Assembly (NCBI GenBank): GCA_018667995.1
Contig: JABIQT010000741.1
Coordinates: 1 to 7,694, forward strand
Length of the DNA: 7,694 nucleotides
Source of the DNA: Candidatus Latescibacterota bacterium
GTDB lineage: Bacteria > JAAXHH01 > JABIQT01
Reading direction: 5' to 3'
Of the stretch, positions 1 to 4,934 are shown piece after piece. A model generated the notes under the pieces. The model did not search any database and was not told the DNA's origin. It saw only the letters and a program-made list of their open reading frames with translations. Made by a program: the position numbers and the translations under genes. Each line of letters begins with the position of its first letter. Position 1 is the stretch's first letter.

Positions 1-302
1 CAGTCTACATCGTAGTAACCATAGTCACCGCGCTCGACATACTGATCCATTCGAGATTGGGGCAGAGTCTCGACATCATGAACCTCGAAACCCTCCTGGC
101 GAACGCGAACCACGTGCGGACCACGTCCTGCCAGAACAACCGGATATCCACGATTCCGGAGTGCCCTCGCCAGAACCAGAGGACGAATCGTATGAGCGAG
201 AGCTTGCCCGTGAAAGAAGATCAGAACGGGCAAACTGTTCCGATCTAGCCTGAGGGAGGCAGCTATTTGCCCGATCCTCTCTACGGCACTTCCAAATTTC
301 AT
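1..302 (-). CDS. Probable GT-B fold glycosyltransferase, N-terminal part (runs off left edge)
   Basis: An open frame with no stop continues through the left edge; 100 residues are visible from the ATG at 302-300. After a leader of about 24 residues comes a hydrophobic first strand (PVLIFF, residues 25-30), then HGQALAHTIRPLVLARALR and RGYPVVLAGRG (to about 61), then a turn and GFEVHDV. This strand, glycine/histidine loop, long helix and second strand is the start of the N-terminal Rossmann domain of MurG/UGT/YjiC-type glycosyltransferases, which move a sugar from a nucleotide donor to a lipid, glycan or small molecule. The donor-binding C-terminal half is outside the window, so substrate and activity cannot be judged. 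No clear Shine-Dalgarno precedes this ATG. The frame stays open upstream, with in-frame ATGs at 371, 377, 383 and 389 inside the preceding small gene, so translation may be coupled or start earlier. It lies 37 bp after the small gene on the same strand, probably in one operon. Confidence 0.7.
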   Translation of the reverse strand, partial: MKFGSAVERIGQIAASLRLDRNSLPVLIFFHGQALAHTIRPLVLARALRNRGYPVVLAGRGPHVVRVRQEGFEVHDVETLPQSRMDQYVERGDYGYYDVD

Positions 303-339
303 CAATGGGGACAGTGGATGTTCTGGAGTCGCGTTCCGA

Positions 340-558
340 TCAATCCGGATACGGCGGCACTTCGTCTCCATCAACATCAACATCAACATCTTCTGCGATA
401 GACAGTGCGGCCTCAAGTCCGGCAGAAAGACTGTCCTCGGTCACCGGCGCGACTTCTGCAAATGCGTCTGCTGGTCGCACGGCTATTGAAGCCAATAGGA
501 GAGCAATACCTCCAACTACGTAGTCGGTTGCTCTACGAACCGTACCTACTCGTCTCAT
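340..558 (-). CDS. Small acidic protein with N-terminal signal peptide or membrane anchor (72 aa)
   Basis: Starts at ATG 558-556, chosen because a perfect GGAGG lies five bases upstream (564-568); a longer frame back to a TTG at 642 has no such support. The N-terminus has a basic stretch (RRVGTVRR, residues 2-9), a hydrophobic core (about 13-27, VVGGIALLLASIAV) and then RPADAFA. This resembles a signal peptide with a possible signal peptidase I site after A32 or A34, or a single signal anchor with a basic cytoplasmic end. The remainder is short and acidic, with an EDVDVDVDGDE run encoded by a hexanucleotide repeat. No family is recognised and no function is claimed. It is the first gene after the control region at 559-872 and precedes the glycosyltransferase by 37 bp, so it may help, anchor or be exported with that pathway. 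A short protein can arise by chance, but the ribosome binding site and the topology signal argue that it is real. Confidence 0.55.
   Translation of the reverse strand: MRRVGTVRRATDYVVGGIALLLASIAVRPADAFAEVAPVTEDSLSAGLEAALSIAEDVDVDVDGDEVPPYPD
369..390. repeat. Hexanucleotide tandem repeat (CATCAA)3.7
   Basis: Three full copies and one partial copy of CATCAA on the plus strand lie inside the small gene. On the coding strand this reads as repeated GTTGAT, giving Val-Asp dipeptides in the acidic tail. In the frame of the downstream glycosyltransferase the same repeat supplies a series of in-frame ATG codons. A six-base unit keeps frame when copies are gained or lost. Confidence 0.85.
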
Positions 559-563
559 TTCAT

Positions 564-568
564 CCTCC
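564..568 (-). promoter_or_regulatory. Ribosome binding site of the small protein gene
   Basis: GGAGG on the minus strand, five bases before ATG 558. It is a strong match to the anti-Shine-Dalgarno sequence and decides the start of the 72-residue protein against the upstream TTG. Confidence 0.7.
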
Positions 569-637
569 AGATGGGTTCTATAGGGAGTGGTCGCGAATAG
601 TTTCACACACACTCGACTTGTATCTGGAGAACTACAT

Positions 638-653
638 ATCAATAAGCGTGCCT
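638..653 (-). promoter_or_regulatory. Candidate sigma-54-like promoter (-24/-12) for the small protein and glycosyltransferase
   Basis: The minus strand reads AGGCACGCTTATTGAT, compared with the sigma-54 consensus TGGCACG-N4-TTGCW. GGCACG and TTG match with correct spacing. The first T is A, and the -12 GC is GA, a mismatch at a highly conserved base, so strength is uncertain. The predicted start is near 627, leaving a leader of about 69 bases before ATG 558. Support comes mainly from context: an enhancer-binding-protein gene lies immediately upstream, and two dyads lie at remote enhancer distance. Confidence 0.4.
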
Positions 654-698
654 ATACAAACAGTGGCACTCGGCTATGACCTCAAGTGGAGTTATTAC

Positions 699-715
699 AA
701 CAACTTCTAGTTGTT
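699..715. repeat. Short perfect inverted repeat, 7-bp arms
   Basis: AACAACT, a TCT spacer, then AGTTGTT. The arms are A/T-rich. On the minus strand the hairpin is followed by GTAATAAC, which has no proper U-tract, so it is a poor intrinsic terminator. Its centre is about 80 bp before the predicted start at 627, so it could instead be a protein-binding dyad (possibly for the AraC-like protein) or have no function. Confidence 0.4.
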
Positions 716-757
716 TTCGTTTGATCTGTTAAGTATCTCGATCACATACATCAAGAA

Positions 758-773
758 GACGATATTTCGTAAT
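758..773 (+). promoter_or_regulatory. Candidate enhancer (UAS) site, proximal dyad
   Basis: GACGATATTTCGTAAT. It contains the dyad ACGA-TATT-TCGT (759-770) and is the exact reverse complement of 838-853. Centres of the two sites are 82 bp apart, close to eight helical turns. It lies about 138 bp before the predicted start at 627, within the usual range for binding of a sigma-54 activator dimer. Confidence 0.5.
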
Positions 774-837
774 TAAATCTTGGATAGCGCACATGATTTC
801 AGCTGAATACGTTTATTAACAGCATGTTACACTATGC

Positions 838-853
838 ATTACGAAATATCGTC
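838..853 (-). promoter_or_regulatory. Candidate enhancer (UAS) site, distal dyad
   Basis: ATTACGAAATATCGTC, the perfect inverted copy of 758-773, containing ACGA-AATA-TCGT (841-852). It lies 20 bp past the stop codon of the upstream activator gene and about 220 bp before the predicted downstream start. Its 8-mer AAATATCG (844-851) recurs at 4812-4819, upstream of the araC-like gene. Confidence 0.5.
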
Positions 854-864
854 ACATCAATCTG

Positions 865-886
865 ATTCTACGCTAATTCGTAGAAT
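865..886 (-). terminator. Hairpin enclosing the activator stop codon
   Basis: Perfect 8-bp arms (ATTCTACG at 865-872 and CGTAGAAT at 879-886) with a six-base loop. On the coding strand the loop is AATTAG and its last three bases are the TAG stop of the activator. No U-tract follows, so it is not a classical intrinsic terminator. It may mark the 3' end, stabilise the message or slow ribosomes at termination. The paralogous gene ends in the same way at 4915-4934. Confidence 0.5.
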
Positions 887-3800
887 TACCACCAGGGGGC
901 ATCTGCTTCTTCTTGAATTGCACACCCAGGCGCTCAAGCCGACTACGCAGAGTTGTGGGCTTCACTTGCAGAATTGCCGCCGCCCCCCGGGGACCGTGGA
1001 TCACTCCGCCGGTATGCTCAAGGACTCGTTGCAAATACTGGCGCTCGTCTTCCTCCAACGGGAGAAACCCTTCTGGATCCCTGTTATTCGATATATCAAG
1101 TCGAGTCTCGATACCTAGAATCTCCATCGAGATTAGGCCACCACCTGACAGAATCACTGCCCTCTGGAGAGTATGTTCGAGTTCTCGGACATTGCCCGGC
1201 CATTCGTAGTGTAGCATTGATTCCATGGCCTCAGAGGAGATCTGTGGAACTGGTCGACTAAGATGAGAAGCGAAAGCTGCGACGAAGTGCATAGCAAGAG
1301 CCGGCGTATCTTCCCTACGATCTCTCAATGGCGGAATCTCGATTGGGAACACATTCAGCCTATAAAAGAGGTCGGCTCGGTATCTCTTTTCCTGAATTGC
1401 CTCGGCAAGATTGCGGTTTGTAGCGGCGACAACTCGGACGTCAACATTGATGGTCTGAGTCCCTCCAACTCTTTCAATTGTCTTGTCCTGCAACACCTTC
1501 AGCAGACGCGCCTGCGAATCGAGCGGCAGATCTCCTATCTCGTCTAGGAAGATGGTGCCGGCATGAGCCAACTCGAATTTGCCAAGCTTCTTGGAGAATG
1601 CTCCAGTGAACGCGCCTTTCTCATGACCGAAAAGCTCACTGTCGACCAGGCCTTCTTGCAGGGACCCACAGTTCACATAGACGAACGGCCCACCACGCCG
1701 CTCGCTGCATTCGTGGATTCTCTTAGCTGCGATCCCCTTGCCCGTACCAGTCTCGCCCAAAACTAGCACTGTGAGATCCGTCCATGCGACCTCTTGGATC
1801 TGCCTTATCACTTCTGCCATTCGATCGCTGTCTCCAACGAACTCACCCTGCGCACCCTCTGCGCTTAGGGCCTCGCGATATGCGTTTAGCCGAGGATCAG
1901 CAACTACCACGAAAGTGAGCTCTGCCACCTCCGAGTAGTTCAGGTCGCGGTCGATTGCTTGGACCTCTAGTCTATAATCTCCAGGACGCAATCCCGGATA
2001 CTCGACGTGCGAGACTCCGATTTGAATCCAGTCCCTGTCGTAGCCTATCAAGCGGTGTCGGTATACCAGATCGCGGCTTGCGTCGACGTCGCTGACACCG
2101 CGGAGATTAATGGTTAGCCGGCTGGCCGAGTCAGGAATCTGAATATCCTCTGAGGCCGAGTAATCCCTGTCAGCCGTGATTCCCAGTATCTCAACTCGCA
2201 CTAACCCCTTGACCAGCTGCCTTTCGAGCAAACCCCCGTTCGTCGCGATCCAAGTACTTGAGCTGCCTTCAGCGATTGACGATACGGTATTGCAGAAGGG
2301 ATTTCCGGGCACGGTAATCACCTGGAAAACGTCTCCGTCATGGAGGCATAACCCTCCGCCTTCCGTGCCGATCCAGATCCGACCCTCTTTATCACATGAT
2401 AGGGACGTGATCAGCTCAGAGGACAGACCGTCAGACATACCAAACGAGAGGATATAGTCCTCTTCAAGAACAGCGAGCCCCTCGTTCGACCCGACCCAGA
2501 GCCGGCCACCAGGGCCAACACAGAGGGCATTTACGGCGACGCCAGACAGGCCGGAGGCTCTCCTAAAGGATTCACCATCAAGCTCAGCAATCCCGTCCCA
2601 CACATTGGGCTGCGCAGATCCCAAGTAAACCTCTCCAGCAGGACCAGTCGCAATTGCGGACACCCTTGGGGGAGCAAATAGAGACCCTGATGGGCTAAAA
2701 TACGTTAGGGAGTCGGGATCATCGTAGACCGCAAAGCCGCTGCCGACGCTCGAGGCGACCCATATTCGACCGGCGGAGTCCTCCTCCATGCAATCAACTG
2801 CGTAACCAACCATTCGTTCGTCTGCAGCGCAGGGCACGCATGAGTCGCCATCGTGGGTGTATATGTATCCGTTCCTCTTACCAATCCACAAGAGCCCTTG
2901 TCGATCCCGAAGGACAGAAGTGACATCCGGACTGCCATGCGCTTGGGCAACCCAAGCATCTGCCACACCGAAATGCCCATCTGAATCACGCAGAACTAGA
3001 CCGTCGGACGTCGCGACGGACAAGGTTCGCGTAGCGTCTACAGCGTGGATAGGAGCACCCGAAAGACCGCTTTCCGTCGAATGCAGCTTGAGTCTTTCGC
3101 GATCGTGACGATATAATCCAAACCCGTAGGAACCAATCCACAACCTCGCTCTGCCGTCCACAGCCAGGGAGCGCCAGAGAGGCACTGAAAGATCGCAGAT
3201 CTGAGTTGCGACGCCGTCGTCGAGAAGGAAAATCTCGCCTGAGCGCGTTGAGACGACAGTCCCTACGTCCTCATGAGTGACTGCAGCCTCTACCGACGCC
3301 CCTAAGGCCTCAATTCTCCTCAGTTCGTTCTTCTCGTATAGGTACGTCCCGTGGGCAGATCCTATCAGAATCCCATCACTGTGGGGTGCAATGACCTTTA
3401 TGTGCTGGAACTCAACCCGGTCTGGCATGACCTGCTGAAACACACCCCGCCTTGCAACATAGAGCCCGTCACCTGCGAGCCAGACGTCTCCTCCCAGAGA
3501 AACGACAGAAGCTATGCTAGCACCTCCAACTGACGAAGTCTCACTGAGATCGTGCACCAACATCTCTGATCCTGTCCAGTGAGCGACTGCAGCACTTTGG
3601 CCAGGCTGTCGATCAAGACCGAACCATACGTGGTTATCCCCCCCCACCGCAGAGCCCCAGAGACAGCCTCTCCCGCCCGTGCTGTGAGAGGCAAAAACAC
3701 CATCTGTGTAGGATGTTACCCCGCCATCGGTTCCAACCCAAAGGACTCCATCATGATCCTCGCAGAGCGAAAACACACTCCGCCCACTTACCCCCTCTCG

Positions 3801-3983
3801 CTCTGTGTATATCTGAAAGTCGTCCCCGTCGAAGGCAGCGAGCCCACGTGAATGTGTGCCAATCCAGAGATTCCCAGCATCAGTGCAGTGAAGGCTTTCG
3901 ATCTTCATATCGGGCAAGCCATCCCGAATACCGAAGTGCTCCGACATTCCCTGAGGACCATTTAGACTTGAGGTCAACGGCAT
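873..3983 (-). CDS. Propeller-sensor sigma-54 activator (reg_prop / Y_Y_Y / AAA+ / Fis-type HTH), complete copy
   Basis: 1036 residues from ATG 3983, ten bases after the araC-like stop; an ATG at 3947 and an overlapping TTG at 4043 are alternatives, none with a strong Shine-Dalgarno. Residues about 15-590 carry recurring LWIGT/LWVGT-type motifs followed by glycine-rich turns, typical of two-component regulator propellers and perhaps enough for two propellers. A Y_Y_Y-like beta domain follows (about 621-693). The sigma-54 AAA+ domain has Walker A GETGTGKG (743-750), the sigma-contacting GAFTGA loop (790-795), Walker B IFLDE (D814, E815), arginine-finger candidates R869 and R875, and WPGNVRELEH. 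A Fis-type HTH ends the protein (about 996-1021, PTTLRSRLERLG). All key catalytic residues are present, so it should hydrolyse ATP to open sigma-54 holoenzyme promoters. No signal peptide, transmembrane segment or kinase was seen, so ligand sensing is inferred to be cytoplasmic and direct. The ligand is unknown. Confidence 0.9.
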   Translation of the reverse strand: MPLTSSLNGPQGMSEHFGIRDGLPDMKIESLHCTDAGNLWIGTHSRGLAAFDGDDFQIYTEREGVSGRSVFSLCEDHDGVLWVGTDGGVTSYTDGVFASHSTGGRGCLWGSAVGGDNHVWFGLDRQPGQSAAVAHWTGSEMLVHDLSETSSVGGASIASVVSLGGDVWLAGDGLYVARRGVFQQVMPDRVEFQHIKVIAPHSDGILIGSAHGTYLYEKNELRRIEALGASVEAAVTHEDVGTVVSTRSGEIFLLDDGVATQICDLSVPLWRSLAVDGRARLWIGSYGFGLYRHDRERLKLHSTESGLSGAPIHAVDATRTLSVATSDGLVLRDSDGHFGVADAWVAQAHGSPDVTSVLRDRQGLLWIGKRNGYIYTHDGDSCVPCAADERMVGYAVDCMEEDSAGRIWVASSVGSGFAVYDDPDSLTYFSPSGSLFAPPRVSAIATGPAGEVYLGSAQPNVWDGIAELDGESFRRASGLSGVAVNALCVGPGGRLWVGSNEGLAVLEEDYILSFGMSDGLSSELITSLSCDKEGRIWIGTEGGGLCLHDGDVFQVITVPGNPFCNTVSSIAEGSSSTWIATNGGLLERQLVKGLVRVEILGITADRDYSASEDIQIPDSASRLTINLRGVSDVDASRDLVYRHRLIGYDRDWIQIGVSHVEYPGLRPGDYRLEVQAIDRDLNYSEVAELTFVVVADPRLNAYREALSAEGAQGEFVGDSDRMAEVIRQIQEVAWTDLTVLVLGETGTGKGIAAKRIHECSERRGGPFVYVNCGSLQEGLVDSELFGHEKGAFTGAFSKKLGKFELAHAGTIFLDEIGDLPLDSQARLLKVLQDKTIERVGGTQTINVDVRVVAATNRNLAEAIQEKRYRADLFYRLNVFPIEIPPLRDRREDTPALAMHFVAAFASHLSRPVPQISSEAMESMLHYEWPGNVRELEHTLQRAVILSGGGLISMEILGIETRLDISNNRDPEGFLPLEEDERQYLQRVLEHTGGVIHGPRGAAAILQVKPTTLRSRLERLGVQFKKKQMPPGGNSTN

Positions 3984-3993
3984 CCGAGGGCTG

Positions 3994-4692
3994 CTATCTT
4001 CCAACTCGACGATTGTATCGGAACTCCCTCGGAGTAATGCCAATCACGGAGCAGAACGTCTCCGTAAAACGAGATGGAGTGCGGAAACCACATTGATCCG
4101 CGATCATGTAGAGAGGCTCGTCGCTTTGGATGAGCAGTTCACTGGCCTTACTGATTCTGCGTTGCGCCAATCGCGTCCTGAAGGTCAGACCGAGATCCTC
4201 TCTAAAAAGCCTTCCCACGTATCCGGCCGTGATGCCGAATCTCGCGGCAACGCTGTTCATGTCCAAATGTTGATCACCGAATTCCTGCTCGACGAAATCA
4301 TCCAGCTTAGTTGCCAGACAACTACCTGCCCTCTTCCTGTACCTGCAACAATCATTCAGGATAGGGTTGATGTTTTCGGCGGTCAGCGGTCCCACTATGT
4401 AATCCTTAACACCAGCCCGAAATGCTCGAATGACAAAGTCAGCTACAGGGGTTCCGACTACTACGAAATCAGTCTGTCTTGGAAGCTCATTGGTCCCGAA
4501 ATATTCCTTGAGACTGTCGAGATCAAGCGCTTCTTCCGCCCAGAAGGACAAGATACAATCCGAGCCTTCGACCCACTCCCATGCATCCATGTTTGCGCTG
4601 GCCTCGACTACAGTGACAGAGGCCTCGCTAGTTGCACTCCGAACGGCTGACACCCCCACATCACCCACTACCAATATCAAATTGTTCTTCAT
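3994..4692 (-). CDS. AraC-family regulator with degenerate receiver domain (232 aa)
   Basis: Starts at ATG 4692, with AAAGGAG nine bases upstream. Residues about 4-110 follow the receiver fold: LILVVGD as strand 1, DFVVVGTP (75-82) and AFRAGVKDYIVGPL (90-103) as the last strands. The usual acidic pair is reduced to G10-D11. The phospho-acceptor aspartate is missing where CILSF (46-50) occupies strand 3, and the conserved lysine before proline is G101. Phosphorelay is therefore unlikely, and this is probably a pseudo-receiver used for dimerisation or protein contact. Residues about 126-228 form an AraC-type DNA-binding domain with two helix-turn-helix units (about 143-165 and 193-216; YMIADQCGF and a final GITPREFR are typical). 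It sits first in an apparent operon with the sigma-54 activator ten bases downstream, so the two probably act on the same promoters. AraC proteins usually work with sigma-70-type polymerase, which makes this pairing unusual. Targets are unknown. Confidence 0.88.
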   Translation of the reverse strand: MKNNLILVVGDVGVSAVRSATSEASVTVVEASANMDAWEWVEGSDCILSFWAEEALDLDSLKEYFGTNELPRQTDFVVVGTPVADFVIRAFRAGVKDYIVGPLTAENINPILNDCCRYRKRAGSCLATKLDDFVEQEFGDQHLDMNSVAARFGITAGYVGRLFREDLGLTFRTRLAQRRISKASELLIQSDEPLYMIADQCGFRTPSRFTETFCSVIGITPREFRYNRRVGR

Positions 4693-4701
4693 CTGGCCGA
4701 T

Positions 4702-4708
4702 CTCCTTT
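4702..4708 (-). promoter_or_regulatory. Ribosome binding site of the araC-like gene
   Basis: AAAGGAG on the minus strand, nine bases before ATG 4692. It fixes the start of the araC-like gene and falls just inside the short leader predicted from the sigma-54 promoter. Confidence 0.75.
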
Positions 4709-4723
4709 CGTTGAGATCGACAT

Positions 4724-4740
4724 TGCCATTATCGTGCCAA
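4724..4740 (-). promoter_or_regulatory. Sigma-54 (-24/-12) promoter of the araC-activator operon
   Basis: The minus strand reads TTGGCACGATAATGGCA. The -24 block TTGGCACG matches the consensus YTGGCACG completely. The invariant GG (4738-4737) and GC (4726-4725) are ten bases apart as required. The only departure in the -12 block is TGGC for TTGC. The predicted transcription start is near 4713, giving a leader of about 21 bases that includes the ribosome binding site. Orientation and position fit the araC-like gene and the activator behind it, so the operon is probably activated by one or both of the sigma-54 activators encoded here. Confidence 0.72.
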
Positions 4741-4914
4741 TCAGCCTAATGCAGTTCACGCCCTTGTTTTTTATACACTTATGGATGGTTCTTCGGTTTC
4801 TTCAATACGTTAAATATCGCGACAAATAGACCGATTCGTTCACATGTATAACCTTAAGTTGATATTAAACAAATAGTTATATTACTATTCGACATTTCAC
4901 GCATCCAGTTATAC
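4741..4914. promoter_or_regulatory. AT-rich upstream region of the araC operon with possible enhancer half-sites
   Basis: No gene is seen. AAATATCG (4812-4819) repeats the core of the distal dyad at 844-851 and lies about 100 bp before the predicted start at 4713. GATATT (4861-4866) repeats the core of the other orientation about 150 bp before it. Neither copy has the full ACGA-N4-TCGT dyad, so assignment as activator binding sites is tentative. Confidence 0.3.
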
Positions 4915-4934
4915 AACCGCGCTATTTCGCGGTT
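4915..4934 (-). terminator. Hairpin enclosing the stop codon of the second activator
   Basis: Perfect 7-bp arms (AACCGCG at 4915-4921 and CGCGGTT at 4928-4934) around a six-base loop. On the coding strand the loop is AAATAG, ending in the TAG stop. In the gene's direction only GTATAAC follows; in the plus direction a run of five T overlaps the end of the stem. It may act as a weak or bidirectional terminator. Confidence 0.5.

Larger units (their letters stand above)
748..860. repeat. 7-bp direct repeat flanking the dyad pair
   Basis: ACATCAA occurs at 748-754 and again at 854-860, just outside the two 16-bp inverted arms. The right copy touches its arm; the left copy is three bases away. This could be a target-site duplication around a very small inverted-repeat element, part of a repeated binding site, or chance in A/T-rich DNA. 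Confidence 0.4.
559..872. other. AT-rich control region between the activator gene and the small protein gene
   Basis: About 310 bp without a convincing gene. In the direction of transcription it contains part of the stop-codon hairpin, two identical dyads (841-852 and 759-770), a short 7-bp hairpin (699-715), a GG-N10-GA sigma-54-like element (638-653) and the ribosome binding site of the next gene. Short open frames crossing it have no Shine-Dalgarno support and no family resemblance. The order dyads, spacer, promoter, gene is the usual layout of a sigma-54-dependent promoter with remote enhancer sites; that reading is an inference. Confidence 0.5.

Noticed and set aside
559-642. Extension of the small protein to a TTG at 642
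   Set aside because: ATG 558 has a perfect GGAGG at ideal spacing. The extension would also start inside the putative promoter, upstream of the predicted transcription start.
665-680. Plus-strand sigma-54-like match TGGCACTCGGCTATGA
   Set aside because: The -24 half is good, but the -12 half lacks TTGC, and no supported plus-strand gene lies downstream.
405-710. Plus-strand open frame of 101 codons over the control region
   Set aside because: It overlaps the small protein gene and the sigma-54-like element on the opposite strand. No domain is recognised, and no supporting ribosome binding site was noticed.
699-715. Intrinsic terminator after the araC-activator operon
   Set aside because: The 7-bp stem is mostly A/T and no U-tract follows on the minus strand, so it is listed only as an inverted repeat.
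3984-4043. Longer N-terminus of the complete activator from TTG 4043
   Set aside because: It would overlap the araC-like gene by 50 bases, uses a rare start codon and adds residues outside the propeller. ATG 3983, just after the araC-like stop, is simpler; ATG 3947 remains possible.
3713-4096. Plus-strand open frame of 127 codons
   Set aside because: It is antisense to the start of the sensor-activator and the end of the araC-like gene, has no family resemblance, and its composition fits a shadow frame.
4093-4650. Plus-strand open frame of 185 codons
   Set aside because: It lies entirely opposite the araC-like gene, has no recognisable domain, and the minus-strand frame carries clear AraC motifs and a strong ribosome binding site.
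4841-4875. Sigma-70-like boxes on the minus strand (TTGTTT, 16 bases, TATACA)
   Set aside because: Both boxes are weak matches in very A/T-rich DNA where such matches are frequent. The sigma-54 element nearer the gene is far more convincing.
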